A stretch of 64,000 nt of DNA, taken from Nonomuraea thailandensis. GTDB taxonomy: Bacteria; Actinomycetota; Actinomycetes; Streptosporangiales; Streptosporangiaceae. The DNA lies in contig NZ_JAMZEB010000002.1 of NCBI RefSeq assembly GCF_024172165.1, positions 4,671,501 to 4,735,500 on the forward strand, given 5' to 3'. Both the position numbers and the translations under genes were made by a program. Positions 1-8,443 of this stretch are shown piece after piece (the first letter of the stretch is position 1; each line of letters begins with the position of its first letter). Below the pieces are notes generated by a model, which saw nothing but the letters and a program-made list of their open reading frames with translations, searched no databases and was not told the origin of the DNA.

Positions 1-528
1 CGGCACGCTCATGCGGCTGACCCGCACGAACACCGGCCCCTCCACCTGGGCCGCCCAGCGCAGCGCGGCGCTGGTCTCGACCGGGTCGGCCGGGACGACG
101 ACGGTCAGGTTGTCGATCGCCCGCAGCCAGGCGATGTCCTCGATGGAATGGTGGGTCGCGCCCAGCTCGCCGTAGGCGACGCCGGGGCTCATGCCGCACA
201 GCTTGACGTTGTGGTTGGAGTAGGCGACGTCGGCCTTGATCTGCTCCAGCGCCCGGGCGGTCAGGAAGCAGGAGGCGGCCGACACGAACGGGATCCGGCC
301 GCCGTTGGCCAGGCCCGCGGCCACGCCGACCATGTCCTGCTCGGCGATGCCGACGTTGATCAGCCGGTCGGGGAAGGACTTGCGGAAACTGGTGAGCTTG
401 CTGGAGCCGACCGAGTCGTTGACCACGCCGACGATCCGGTGGTCCTCGTGCGCCAGCTCCGACAGGGTGGCCACGTAGGCGTCCCGGCAGTCGAAGCGGG
501 GCAGGTCGGCGACCGAGGTGACCGGCAT
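1..528 (-). CDS. transketolase, C-terminal subunit (partial; 3' end outside window)
   Basis: Second half of a split transketolase (pyrimidine-binding and C-terminal domains). With the upstream-encoded N-terminal subunit it would form a ThDP enzyme that moves two-carbon ketol units between sugar phosphates. The 176 visible residues contain INVGIAEQDMVGVAAGLA; the Glu of this motif activates the ThDP aminopyrimidine in the family. The region GATHHSIEDIAWLRAI also fits. The start ATG (526-528) shares one base with the stop of the N-terminal subunit (528-530), so the two are translationally coupled. It is the last visible gene of a minus-strand sugar operon; the C-terminal end lies off the window. 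Identity as a transketolase or transketolase-like (DXS/TktC) subunit is firm; the physiological substrate is unknown. Confidence 0.9.
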   Translation of the reverse strand, partial: MPVTSVADLPRFDCRDAYVATLSELAHEDHRIVGVVNDSVGSSKLTSFRKSFPDRLINVGIAEQDMVGVAAGLANGGRIPFVSAASCFLTARALEQIKADVAYSNHNVKLCGMSPGVAYGELGATHHSIEDIAWLRAIDNLTVVVPADPVETSAALRWAAQVEGPVFVRVSRMSVP

Positions 529-1427
529 CAGCGCTCCCCTTCCAGTTCGGTCAGCGCCTGGTGGTACTCGGACTCGTCGGGCACCTTGTGGTGCCAGGCG
601 ACGTTGTTGCTCATGAACGAGATCGGGTGCCCCTTGTGCGTGTGAGCGATGACGAAGGTGGGCTTGCCGGGCCTGAACGGCACCGACGACAGCACGTCCA
701 GCAGCTCGCCGTGGTCGTGCCCGTTGACCTCGACCGCGGCGAAGCCGAAGGCTGCGGCCTTGTCGGGCAGCGGGTCGAGGTCGTTGGTCTCCTTGACCGT
801 GGCTCCCTGCTGGAGGCGGTTGCGGTCGACGATCACGGTGAGCCGGTCGAGCTGGTGCTGCGAGGCGGCCATCATCGCCTCCCAGTTGCTGCCCTCCTGC
901 AGCTCGCCGTCGCCGACCAGCACGTACGTGCGGCGCAGCGACACATCCAGCTTGGCCGACAGCGCGTGCCCGACCGCCACCGGCAGCCCGTGCCCGAGGG
1001 GCCCGGTGTTGGCCTCGACCGCCGCGACCTTGGTGCGGTTGGGGTGCCCGTTCAGCGCCGACAGCGGCTGCAGGAACGTCGCGAGCTCGGCCACCGGCAG
1101 GAAGCCGAACGCGGCGAGGGTCGTGTAGAGCGCGCCCGCGACGTGTCCCTTGCTGAGGATGAAGCGGTCCCGTTCGGGGTCGGCGACCCGCTCGGGGGTG
1201 ATGTCCAGCACCGCGCCGTACAGGGTGGCCAGGATGTCGATGGCGGAGAAGTCGCCGCCGATGTGCCCCGCTCCGGCGTGGTGGACCAGCTTGAGGTCCT
1301 GGATGCGGATCTGCCGCGCCGCCTCCGCGAGGTGCGCGATCTGCTCGGCGCGGCCGGCATGGCGGTCCAGCCGGCCGAACACGGGCATGGTCACGTGCCC
1401 GTGGACGGCCTCGGCGAGATCGGTCAT
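528..1427 (-). CDS. transketolase, N-terminal subunit
   Basis: A 299-residue ThDP-binding half of a split transketolase. Visible motifs are the substrate and ThDP loop HHAGAGHIGGDFSAID (about 49-64), DRFILSKGHVAGALY (87-101), HPNRTKVAAVEANTGPLGHGL (split around 128-148), and the ThDP/Mg motif GDGELQEGSNWEAM starting at residue 172. Length matches stand-alone N-terminal subunits of about 280-300 residues. The ATG at 1427 overlaps the stop of the TIM-barrel gene (ATGA, 1424-1427); an open frame continues upstream but encodes only shadow sequence. Its partner starts one base before its stop. A split transketolase inside an ABC sugar operon suggests dedicated catabolism of an imported sugar rather than the housekeeping pentose-phosphate enzyme; that role is inferred. 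Confidence 0.93.
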   Translation of the reverse strand: MTDLAEAVHGHVTMPVFGRLDRHAGRAEQIAHLAEAARQIRIQDLKLVHHAGAGHIGGDFSAIDILATLYGAVLDITPERVADPERDRFILSKGHVAGALYTTLAAFGFLPVAELATFLQPLSALNGHPNRTKVAAVEANTGPLGHGLPVAVGHALSAKLDVSLRRTYVLVGDGELQEGSNWEAMMAASQHQLDRLTVIVDRNRLQQGATVKETNDLDPLPDKAAAFGFAAVEVNGHDHGELLDVLSSVPFRPGKPTFVIAHTHKGHPISFMSNNVAWHHKVPDESEYHQALTELEGER

Positions 1428-2416
1428 GCGTTCTCCAGCCCGGCCATGGACGTCAGGAGCGCGTTCTGCACGAGCCGCTGGGCGGCCAGCGCGTCGTGGG
1501 CGGCCTGGGCCTGGGCGAGCGCGTCGTCGTCGAGGACGTCGAGCGCGCGGTGGATCGCCTTGAGGAAGCGGATGGCCTGCTTGGCGGCCTGCACGCTGTC
1601 CTCCCGGAAGGGGAACTGGTCGAGCTGCCACACGCCGTCCCAGTCGTTCCTGCGCAGGGTGTGGAAGAACTCGAACGTCTCCACCAGGTGCACCGAGCCG
1701 ACCACCATGTCGTCGTCCCAGCCGCGCATGTTGTCGTTGACGTCGATCGCGAACAGCCGGCCGTGGTCGATGGCGAGCTGGGCGGCGTCGGCCGGGGTCT
1801 CCTGGCCGTAGAGGGAGTGGCCGAAGTCGAGCAGGATGCCCAGGTTGGGCAGGCCGACGCGTTCGATGCCGAGCAGCGTGCGCGCCACGCTCGGAAAGAC
1901 GATCTTCACGCGGGGCTCGCGCGGCTTGTACTCGATCACATAGTTGATCTCGGGGTGCGCGGAGCACAGCTCGGTCAGGCCGTCGAGGGCGAGCTGCCAG
2001 ATGTCGTGGTAGTTCACCTGGAACGGGTAGTCCCAGCCGTCCTGGCCCGGCCACAGCTTCACATAGGAGCAGCCGAGCTCCAGCGCCACCTCGGTGGCGT
2101 CGTGCATCAAGGCGATCGCCCGCTTGCGCACCGCGGGGTCCGGGTTGGTGAACGAGCCCTTGACGAAGTCACGCGTGTAGATCTCGGGCGTGATCGCGAT
2201 GGCCTTCAGGTCGTTCTTCGCCAGCGCCGCCTTGACGTCGTCCAAAGTGCCGTCGAATCCGACGAACGGCCAGTTCAGATCGACGACCGACAGCTCGCCC
2301 ACGGCTCCGGCCCGGTCGATCTGCTCCAGCAGGCCGACCGGCGGCCCGTATCCGTCGGTGGCGTAGCGGTCCTTGTAGGTGGCGAAATGCCAGATTCCAG
2401 CGCCGAAGGTCGGCAT
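1424..2416 (-). CDS. sugar phosphate isomerase/epimerase family TIM-barrel protein
   Basis: A 330-residue protein of the xylose-isomerase-like TIM-barrel (AP endonuclease 2) superfamily, expected to isomerise or epimerise a sugar with divalent metals. Candidate metal and acid/base residues lie where the family has them: Glu in VIEYKPREP, Asp and His in LLDFGHSLYG, the Asp pair in FAIDVNDN, and Asp in WQLDQFPF. The ATG at 2416 is preceded by AGGAG at 8 bases; a GTG nine bases upstream is too close to this SD to be preferred. The gene follows two ABC permeases and overlaps the transketolase subunit by ATGA, so it likely converts the imported sugar into a transketolase-accessible form. Closest functional class could be an L-rhamnose or D-tagatose type isomerase; the sequence does not decide. 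Confidence 0.85.
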   Translation of the reverse strand: MPTFGAGIWHFATYKDRYATDGYGPPVGLLEQIDRAGAVGELSVVDLNWPFVGFDGTLDDVKAALAKNDLKAIAITPEIYTRDFVKGSFTNPDPAVRKRAIALMHDATEVALELGCSYVKLWPGQDGWDYPFQVNYHDIWQLALDGLTELCSAHPEINYVIEYKPREPRVKIVFPSVARTLLGIERVGLPNLGILLDFGHSLYGQETPADAAQLAIDHGRLFAIDVNDNMRGWDDDMVVGSVHLVETFEFFHTLRRNDWDGVWQLDQFPFREDSVQAAKQAIRFLKAIHRALDVLDDDALAQAQAAHDALAAQRLVQNALLTSMAGLENA

Positions 2417-2427
2417 GTCGATCACTC

Positions 2428-3324
2428 CTATCCCTTGGTGGCGCCGGCCGTCAGGCCGGCCACGATCCACCGCTGCAGCAGCGTGTACGCGATGAGGATC
2501 GGCACGACCGCGATGAGGATCCCCGCGGCCAGGCCGGTGTTGTTGTTGGAGAACTGGCCCTGGAAGTTGAGCAGCCCGACGGGCAGGGTCTTGTTCTCGT
2601 CGGAGTTGAGCAGGATCAAGGCGAACAGGAACTCGTTCCACGTCGCCACGGCGTCCAGGATCAGCACCGTGACCAGGGCCGGCGCGGACAGCGGCAGCAC
2701 GATCCGCCAGAAGATCCGCCAGTCCCCCGCCCCGTCCACCCGTGCCGCCTCGACGATCTCGTCCGGCAACCGGCGGAAGAACGACTGCAGGACCAGCACC
2801 TCGAACGGGATGCCGAAGGCGAGGTACGGGCCGATCAGGCCGAGGACGCTGTCGGTCGCGCCGGCGGTCTTCATCATGATGAACACCGGCACGATCGCGA
2901 TGTAGATCGGGATCGTCAGCCCGAGGAAGACGGCGAACATCACGGTCCTGCGGAACCGTATCCGCAGCTTCGCCAGCGCGAAGCCGAGCATCGCCGAGAT
3001 CAGCACGCCGAGCGGCACCTTCAGGAGCAGCAGCAGGGCGCTGTTGCCGTACGTGGTGGCGAAGTCGCCGACGTCCCAGGCGTCGGCGAAGTTCTGCCAG
3101 GTGAACGCGGACGGCCAGGAGAGCGGGCCGTTGCCCACGAAGTCCGCCAGCGGCCGGACCGCGGTCACCACGAGCAGCGCCAGAGGCGAGATCCAGAAGA
3201 GGGCCACCACGGCCGTCACGAACGTCAGGACGAGGCCGCCCCTGCCCTTCTTGTCCTTCTTGTTCTTCTCGGGCAGGGGCCGCGCCGTGTCGAGGGCCGG
3301 GGTGGCGGGGGCGAGCGAGGTCAT
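2428..3324 (-). CDS. carbohydrate ABC transporter permease (MalG-like)
   Basis: A 298-residue inner-membrane permease of the carbohydrate uptake CUT1 type. After a Lys-rich cytoplasmic N-terminus (KNKKDKKGR), it shows about six hydrophobic segments. The EAA loop EAARVDGAGDWRIFWRIVLPL (split: EAARVDGAGD then WRIFWRIVLPL), which docks the ATPase, is clear, and the C-terminal QRWIVAGLTAGATKG is typical of MalG homologues. The start overlaps the stop of the MalF-like permease (ATGA, 3321-3324). It acts with that permease and the lipoprotein at 4219-5514. No ATPase gene is visible here, so a shared ATPase (MsiK-like in actinomycetes) is likely, as is common for CUT1 systems in this phylum. Confidence 0.95.
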   Translation of the reverse strand: MTSLAPATPALDTARPLPEKNKKDKKGRGGLVLTFVTAVVALFWISPLALLVVTAVRPLADFVGNGPLSWPSAFTWQNFADAWDVGDFATTYGNSALLLLLKVPLGVLISAMLGFALAKLRIRFRRTVMFAVFLGLTIPIYIAIVPVFIMMKTAGATDSVLGLIGPYLAFGIPFEVLVLQSFFRRLPDEIVEAARVDGAGDWRIFWRIVLPLSAPALVTVLILDAVATWNEFLFALILLNSDENKTLPVGLLNFQGQFSNNNTGLAAGILIAVVPILIAYTLLQRWIVAGLTAGATKG

Positions 3325-4205
3325 GCCGTGCCTTCCTTGGTCTGGGAGCGCACGTACGGGATCCCCACCGCGATCGCCACCAGAGTGATCACGACGGCGA
3401 TCGCCGTCCCGTATCCGGCCTGGTAGTACTGGAAGACGTTGGCGTACATCCAGGTCCCCATGACCTGGGTGGCCGTGCCAGGGCCGCCGTAGGTCATGGC
3501 GTACACCATGTCGAAGACCTTGAACGAGTCGATCAGTGACAGCGCGAGCACGATGTAGTGCGTCGAGCGCAGGCCGGGCATGGTGACGTGCCAGAACTGC
3601 TCCCAGCGGGTCGCGCCGTCGACTCTCGCCGCCTCGTAGAGCTGTCCGGGGATGCCCTGCAGGGCGGCGAGGTAGAGCAGCATGGGAAAGCCCGTGCGCA
3701 GCCACACCGCCGGCACCATCACGGCCCACAGCGCGGTGGAGTCCTGCCCGAGCCACGGCTGGGCCAGGCCGTCCAGGCCGGCGAGCCGCAGGAATGAGTT
3801 GATCGCGCCGAGGTCGGGGTTGTAGAGCCACCCCCAGATCGAGGCGATCGCGACGAGCGGGAGCACGCCGGGCGCGTAGAAGATCAGCCGCAGTACGGGC
3901 TTGCCGCGCAGCCTGCCGTTCAGCAGCAGCGCCAGGCCCAGGCCGAGCGTCACCGGCACGACGATCGTCACGGCCGACCAGATGAGGTTGTTCCGGCCCG
4001 CCAGCAGCACCACCGGGTCGCTGAGCATGCGCCCGTAGTTGTCCAGGCCGACGATGTTGTAGGAGGGGCTGAGGCCGTCCCAGTCGGTGAAGCTGAACCA
4101 CAGGGACGACAGAGCCGGATAGACGAGGAAGGCCGTGTAGACCGCCAGCGCGGGAAGGGCGAACAACCAGGGACGCCATCTTCCCTTGGGGGTGGGGGTT
4201 GTCAT
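3321..4205 (-). CDS. carbohydrate ABC transporter permease (MalF-like)
   Basis: A 294-residue CUT1 permease with an N-terminal hydrophobic segment (LFALPALAVYTAFLVYPALS), the family's WFSFTDWDG periplasmic start, and about six membrane spans. The EAA loop EAARVDGATRWEQFWHVTMPG (split: EAARVDGATR then WEQFWHVTMPG) is present. It is encoded 13 bases downstream of the binding-protein gene and overlaps the next permease by four bases, a standard SBP-permease-permease order. Substrate is not readable from the sequence. Confidence 0.95.
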   Translation of the reverse strand: MTTPTPKGRWRPWLFALPALAVYTAFLVYPALSSLWFSFTDWDGLSPSYNIVGLDNYGRMLSDPVVLLAGRNNLIWSAVTIVVPVTLGLGLALLLNGRLRGKPVLRLIFYAPGVLPLVAIASIWGWLYNPDLGAINSFLRLAGLDGLAQPWLGQDSTALWAVMVPAVWLRTGFPMLLYLAALQGIPGQLYEAARVDGATRWEQFWHVTMPGLRSTHYIVLALSLIDSFKVFDMVYAMTYGGPGTATQVMGTWMYANVFQYYQAGYGTAIAVVITLVAIAVGIPYVRSQTKEGTA

Positions 4206-4218
4206 GAGCCGTCCCGGA

Positions 4219-5514
4219 TCAGTTGCGGGCCCAGGCGGAGACGATCTCCTGCATCCGCCTGGCCGCCGCGGCCGGCGTCAGGCCGCCCTGCAGCAGGTCG
4301 CTCTGCACGCTGAAGTACTGGTCCGCCTGCTGCTTGGGGAAGGCCTGGTCCTGGATCGTGTAGAAGGGGCTCGAACCGTACTTCTGGCTCCACTCCGCCG
4401 ACAGCGGCAGCTCCTTGGGGTCGGGCTCGGCGCCCTTGACCGTGGACGAGGTGACCTGCATCGCCTTCTGGCTCTCCGGCTTCAGCAGGAAGGCGAGCAG
4501 GGCCGCGGCCTTGTCCTTGTTGCCCGACCTGGCGTTGATCATGTAGCCCTCGACGAACCCGGAGTGCCGGGCGGGCGACTGGTCGGTCGGCAGCTGGAAG
4601 TTCCCGAACTGCGCGGGGTCCTTCTTCGCCGCCAGGATGGAGCTGGTCTCCGTCCACTGCCCTTCGAGGCCGTAGGCGGTCTTGCCCTGGACGTACGCGC
4701 GGCCGATCTCGCTCGGGTCGAGGCCCAGCGCGCCCTCGGGCAGCCACTTCTTGTCCTGCCACTTCTTGAACAGCGTGAACGCCTCGACGACCTCGGGCCG
4801 GTCCCAGCTCTCCTGTCCGGTCAGCAGCTTGTCGTGGAGTTGCGGGCCGGCCTTGTGCTCCAGGAGGTACTCGAACAGGCGCATGAGGTGCCAGCCGTAC
4901 TTGCCGCCCAGCCCGCACGGCGTCACGCCCGCGGCGACCAGCCGCTCGTTCAGCTGCTCCAGCTCGGCGTACGTGGCCGGCGGGGCGTCCACCCCGGCCT
5001 TGGCCAGCAGCTCCTTGTTGTACCAGGCGCCCACGCCGCGCACGATGTACGGGACGCCCGCCTTGACGCCGTCGAACGTCATGCCCGCGATGGCCGCGGT
5101 GTTGATCGAGGAGTCCCAGCCGTACTGCTGGTAGTACGGCGCGAGGTCGGCGGCCTGCTTGGCCTTGGCGAACGGCGCGCCGATCTGCCCGCCCCAGATC
5201 CGCCAGATGTCGGGACCGCTGCCGCCCAGCAGCTCGGTGCGCAGCTTGTCGGGGAACTGCGCCGCGCCGGAGCCGGGCAGGCTGTCGATCGTGGTGGTGG
5301 TGCCGCTCTGCTCGTCGAACTTCTTGACCTGAGCTTTCAGCGTGCCGATCGTCTCGTTGTCCTCGTAGGTGAACAGGCGCAGCCTGTTCGAGGCCGGTGC
5401 CGTCGTGCCGCCGCCGCTGACCGAGGCTCCGGTGCAGGCGCTGACGGCGAGCCCGGTGACCGCGACGGACGAGAGGGCGAGGAATCCCCGACGGGTGTAC
5501 GAACTGCCGGTCAT
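4219..5514 (-). CDS. extracellular sugar-binding lipoprotein of an ABC importer
   Basis: A 431-residue solute-binding protein of the CUT1 family. The signal region has a twin-Arg element (TRRGFLAL, residues 7-14) and a lipobox ending VSAC with the lipidated Cys at 27, so Tat-dependent export and membrane anchoring are likely. The mature part begins with the family pattern LRLFTYEDNETIGTLKAQVKKFDE (split: LRLFTYEDNETIG, TLKAQVKKFDE), followed by GPDIWRIWGG. It leads the transport genes and is preceded by the nucleoside hydrolase gene with a 58-base gap that contains an 8-bp tandem repeat. Ligand unknown; the nearby hydrolase, isomerase and transketolase suggest a pentose, nucleoside or related sugar. 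Confidence 0.93.
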   Translation of the reverse strand: MTGSSYTRRGFLALSSVAVTGLAVSACTGASVSGGGTTAPASNRLRLFTYEDNETIGTLKAQVKKFDEQSGTTTTIDSLPGSGAAQFPDKLRTELLGGSGPDIWRIWGGQIGAPFAKAKQAADLAPYYQQYGWDSSINTAAIAGMTFDGVKAGVPYIVRGVGAWYNKELLAKAGVDAPPATYAELEQLNERLVAAGVTPCGLGGKYGWHLMRLFEYLLEHKAGPQLHDKLLTGQESWDRPEVVEAFTLFKKWQDKKWLPEGALGLDPSEIGRAYVQGKTAYGLEGQWTETSSILAAKKDPAQFGNFQLPTDQSPARHSGFVEGYMINARSGNKDKAAALLAFLLKPESQKAMQVTSSTVKGAEPDPKELPLSAEWSQKYGSSPFYTIQDQAFPKQQADQYFSVQSDLLQGGLTPAAAARRMQEIVSAWARN

Positions 5515-5528
5515 GTCGATGTCTCCCT

Positions 5529-5560
5529 TGGTCGGCTGGTCGGCTGGTCGGCTGGTCGGC
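5529..5560. repeat. four perfect tandem copies of an 8-bp unit
   Basis: The unit TGGTCGGC repeats four times without mismatch between the nucleoside hydrolase stop and the start of the sugar-binding lipoprotein gene. It may be simple slippage-prone sequence; it sits in the 58-bp spacer just upstream of the lipoprotein ribosome-binding region, so copy-number change would alter spacing inside the operon mRNA. Confidence 0.9.
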
Positions 5561-5572
5561 GGGGCGGGCGTC

Positions 5573-6457
5573 TCAGCGGTGCTCGCGGCCGAAGGCCCGG
5601 ATCTTGGCGAACATGTCCTCCAGCAGGAACCGCACGTCGATCTCCTCGCAGACCCTGACGGGGTGGCCGGAGCCGGGCAGGTAGGCGCCGTCGGCGCCGA
5701 AGCGGGGGGCGGGGGTCACGCGCAGGTTGCCGCTCTGGGGCCAGAGCATCAGCGCGATGGCCGGCGAGTCACCCAGGGAGCGGGACTCGATCGGCTCCGG
5801 GTGGTGGGCGGCGTTCCACTCGTGCAGCTGCTTGATGAGGTAGCGGCCCAGCGGTCCGGCCTCGCCGATCTTCTCCTCCAGCTCGGCGTAGCTCACCGAG
5901 ACCTTGGTGTAGACGTCCCTGGGCACCTGCCACACGGTGATGCCGGAGTCGAAGACCACGTTGGCGGCGTGGATGTCGTTGGAGAGGTTGAACTCGACCT
6001 TGGGGCCCTCGTCGTAGCCGCGGTGGCCGGAGCCGCCGATCCAGATCACGGTCACCGGCCGCCGCGCGAGCTCGGGGTCCAGCAGGACGGCCGAGGCCAT
6101 GTCGGTCAGCGGCCCGAGGAACGCGACGAACAGCCGGTCGTCCCGGCTCGCGAGCTTCGACTCCTCGATGATCAGCCGGGCGCCGGGCGAGTCCACCGGG
6201 GTCCGCTCGTCGGGCAGGGCGGTCGCCGCGCCGTTCGCCACGGGGGCGGAGCCGGTCATGCCGAGCAGGTCCAGCAGGAGGTCGATCTCCTCGCGGGACT
6301 CCTCCATGCTCCGCTGCGATCGCCGGGTGCCGAAGTGGGCCGGGATCAGTCCCCGCATGTCGAGCGTGGGTGACAGCAGCCCGTGGACGATGGCGAACTG
6401 GTCGTCGGCCTCGTTCTTGGCGTCGGTGTTGATGATCACTCTGCGTCGGCGCATCAT
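5573..6457 (-). CDS. inosine-uridine nucleoside hydrolase family protein
   Basis: A 294-residue protein of the nucleoside hydrolase superfamily, which cleaves N-glycosidic bonds of ribonucleosides using a Ca-binding Asp cluster. The N-terminal cluster appears as INTDAKNEADDQFAIVHGL, a divergent form of the usual DTDPGxDDALAI; FLGPLTDMASAVLLDPEL and the later VEFNLSNDIHAANVVF (the N-D-x-x-A-A motif) also fit. Start: two adjacent ATGs (6452-6457) lie 3 and 6 bases after GGAG; an upstream in-frame ATG falls in the operator palindrome. It is the first gene of the minus-strand operon, 58 bases ahead of the sugar-binding protein. It may release the pentose that the operon catabolises. The divergent Asp motif leaves open another glycoside-cleaving activity. 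Confidence 0.82.
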   Translation of the reverse strand: MMRRRRVIINTDAKNEADDQFAIVHGLLSPTLDMRGLIPAHFGTRRSQRSMEESREEIDLLLDLLGMTGSAPVANGAATALPDERTPVDSPGARLIIEESKLASRDDRLFVAFLGPLTDMASAVLLDPELARRPVTVIWIGGSGHRGYDEGPKVEFNLSNDIHAANVVFDSGITVWQVPRDVYTKVSVSYAELEEKIGEAGPLGRYLIKQLHEWNAAHHPEPIESRSLGDSPAIALMLWPQSGNLRVTPAPRFGADGAYLPGSGHPVRVCEEIDVRFLLEDMFAKIRAFGREHR

Positions 6458-6468
6458 GGTCTCCAGCC

Positions 6469-6497
6469 AGTGCATAATTATGCGGTAGTGCATAATT
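6469..6497. promoter_or_regulatory. operator-like palindrome and direct repeat upstream of the catabolic operon
   Basis: GCATAATTATGC at 6472-6483 is a perfect 12-bp palindrome. The element AGTGCATAATT occurs twice as a direct repeat (6469-6479 and 6487-6497, 18 bp apart). This A/T-rich block stands out in a very GC-rich region, lies 12-40 bp upstream of the nucleoside hydrolase start and faces the divergent SorC regulator gene. Inference: binding site for that regulator. Confidence 0.65.
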
Positions 6498-6739
6498 TTC
6501 CGTGCCCGTAGATTGGCTGATCCGCTGGTGTCTGTCAATAACTCTGAGCAACCTTCGACGGTGAGAACTGCTTGTTCCGGTCGAAACACGCAACCCCGGC
6601 CTGCCTCACACGCACGACGGCGCGCAGAACGGGGCGGAGCAGGCCGCGTGAGCTCAGGTCCGCCGCGCACGAGGAGTGACGCTCCGGATGGACAATGTTG
6701 GGCGAAGGAACTCCGCGACGGCGAAGGGGACGGATCCTG

Positions 6740-7753
6740 ATGGCTGTGCACGCGAGCGGCGCCGGCCGGTCCGCCTCCGACGGCCGGGTGCGGCTGATCA
6801 CCAAGGTCGCGCACATGTACCACGAACAGGGCATCCGCCAGGCCGACATCGCCGACGCGCTGCACATCTCACAGACGAAGGTGTCCAGGCTGCTGAAGCG
6901 GGCGGGCGAGATCGGCATCGTGCGCACGGTGGTCGTCGTCTCCCAGGGCGTGCACCTGACGCTGGAGCAGGCCCTGGAGGACCGGTACGGGCTGCGGGAG
7001 GCGGTCGTCGTCGACGTCGAGGGCGACGAGTCGGAGATCATCGCCGGCATCGGCTCCGCGGGGGCGGCCTACCTCGAATCGACCCTGGCCGGCGGCGAGC
7101 GGATCGGCATCTCGCCGTGGAGCCAGACCCTCCTGTCGGTGGCCGAGCGGCTGCATCCCCTCCGCGTGGCAGGCGCCGACCGCGTGGTGCAACTCGTCGG
7201 CGGCGTCGGCGAGGGCGCCGTACAGGCCAAGGCCAACCGCCTGCTCGGCCACCTCGCCGAGCTGGTCGGCGCCGAGCCGCTCTACGTCCAGGCTCCCGGC
7301 CTGGTCGGCACCGCCGAGATCCGCCAGAGCCTGGTCAGCGACGCGGCCATGCAGCACGTGACCGAAGAGTGGCGGAGCCTGACCATGGCGCTGGTCGGCA
7401 TCGGCAGCGTGCAGCCCTCGCCGCTGCTGCGCGACAGCGGCAACGCCGTCGCCCCCGCCGACCAGGACCACCTCATCGCCGCGCACGCGGTCGGCGACGT
7501 CTGCCAGCGCTTCTTCGACGCCGGCGGCGAGCTGATCCACAGCGACCTGAACAGCCGGGTCGTCGGCATCGACCCGGAGGTGCTGCGGACGATCCCGCGC
7601 CGCATCGGGATGGCCGGTGGCGCGCGCAAGCACGCGGCGATCCGGGCGGCGATCAGTGGCGGCTGGGTCAACGTGGTCATCACCGACGTCACGACGGCCC
7701 GCGCGTTGCTCGACGAGAATCAGCAGGCCGCCGGTGCGGGGATGGCGACATGA
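6740..7753 (+). CDS. SorC/DeoR-type sugar-responsive transcriptional regulator
   Basis: A 337-residue one-component regulator. An N-terminal HTH (residues about 17-50) reads VRLITKVAHMYHEQGIRQAD and then IADALHISQTKVSRLLKRA, the diagnostic SorC HTH. The large C-terminal sugar-binding domain follows (for example GIGSAGAAYLESTLAGGERIG split around ESTLAGG, and the closing GGARKHAAIRAAISGGWVN). Family members bind a phosphorylated sugar and lose or change DNA binding. Start: ATG 6740 has GAAGGGGA upstream; an in-frame ATG at 6695 would add 15 residues. It is divergent from the nucleoside hydrolase-transport-transketolase operon and probably regulates it through the palindrome at 6469-6497. Confidence 0.9.
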   Translation: MAVHASGAGRSASDGRVRLITKVAHMYHEQGIRQADIADALHISQTKVSRLLKRAGEIGIVRTVVVVSQGVHLTLEQALEDRYGLREAVVVDVEGDESEIIAGIGSAGAAYLESTLAGGERIGISPWSQTLLSVAERLHPLRVAGADRVVQLVGGVGEGAVQAKANRLLGHLAELVGAEPLYVQAPGLVGTAEIRQSLVSDAAMQHVTEEWRSLTMALVGIGSVQPSPLLRDSGNAVAPADQDHLIAAHAVGDVCQRFFDAGGELIHSDLNSRVVGIDPEVLRTIPRRIGMAGGARKHAAIRAAISGGWVNVVITDVTTARALLDENQQAAGAGMAT

Positions 7754-7821
7754 CCGGGCCGCCGGCGCCGCCCCGGTCGTGCCACGTGTCCGGTCCGGCG
7801 GCCCCCGATGAGAGGCACGGC

Positions 7822-8430
7822 ATGCGGCGGTCGGAATACCTGTGGCACCGGTTGCACAAGCACGCGCTCGCCACGGAGTTCAGCGCGGTATGGGTCGACC
7901 GGCTGGAGCTCGACGAGCTGGCGCAGCGCGCGGGCGCCGACTTCCGGCAGGCCCGCCGCTGCGGCAGGGACGAGCTGGCGGCCGAGGTGTTCGCCGTCCG
8001 CGACGCGACGGTGATCTGGGCCGACCGGCTGACCGGCGACTGGTTGCAGATCATCGAGTTCGGGGGATACGGGTGCAGCGGCGCCGTGCGCGAACTGTCC
8101 GCTCACGGAGGGCGGGCGGTCAGTGCGGGATGGGGGCTGAACGGCGTGCGTGATCTGGGGCACGTGTCGGACGGGTACGACACCACCCTGTTCAGCGTCA
8201 CCGTCCCCGGCGAGCGGTACGGCAACGCCCCGGACGCCCTCGACCCGCTGGCGAAGGGCCTGATCTTCGATCTCGGCGACACGAGCTGGACGGCGGATCC
8301 GGAGCTGGCGCCGGGATGGTCGGCCCACGCGGAGCGGTCGGCCTGGATGGAGGAGAACGACCACCTGGTGGGCGACGAGGAGTGGCTGAGCGGGTCGCAC
8401 CCGCGGCTCGTCATCCCCCACCGGCTGTGA
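7822..8430 (+). CDS. hypothetical protein
   Basis: A 202-residue protein of unknown function. It has no signal peptide or membrane span and is rich in Trp and acidic residues. Notable stretches are RDATVIWADRLTGDWLQIIEFG and FDLGDTSWTADPELAP (each readable in the central and C-terminal parts). The layout (ATVIWADRLTGDW followed by a Gly-rich EFGGYGCSG) resembles actinobacterial DUF6461-type proteins, but I am not sure. Start: ATG 7822 has GAGAGG six bases upstream; an alternative ATG at 7750 overlaps the SorC stop (ATGA) but would add 24 low-complexity residues. It converges on the TetR gene with 13 bases between stops. Confidence 0.6.
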   Translation: MRRSEYLWHRLHKHALATEFSAVWVDRLELDELAQRAGADFRQARRCGRDELAAEVFAVRDATVIWADRLTGDWLQIIEFGGYGCSGAVRELSAHGGRAVSAGWGLNGVRDLGHVSDGYDTTLFSVTVPGERYGNAPDALDPLAKGLIFDLGDTSWTADPELAPGWSAHAERSAWMEENDHLVGDEEWLSGSHPRLVIPHRL

Positions 8431-8443
8431 AGCCGGGAGCCGG

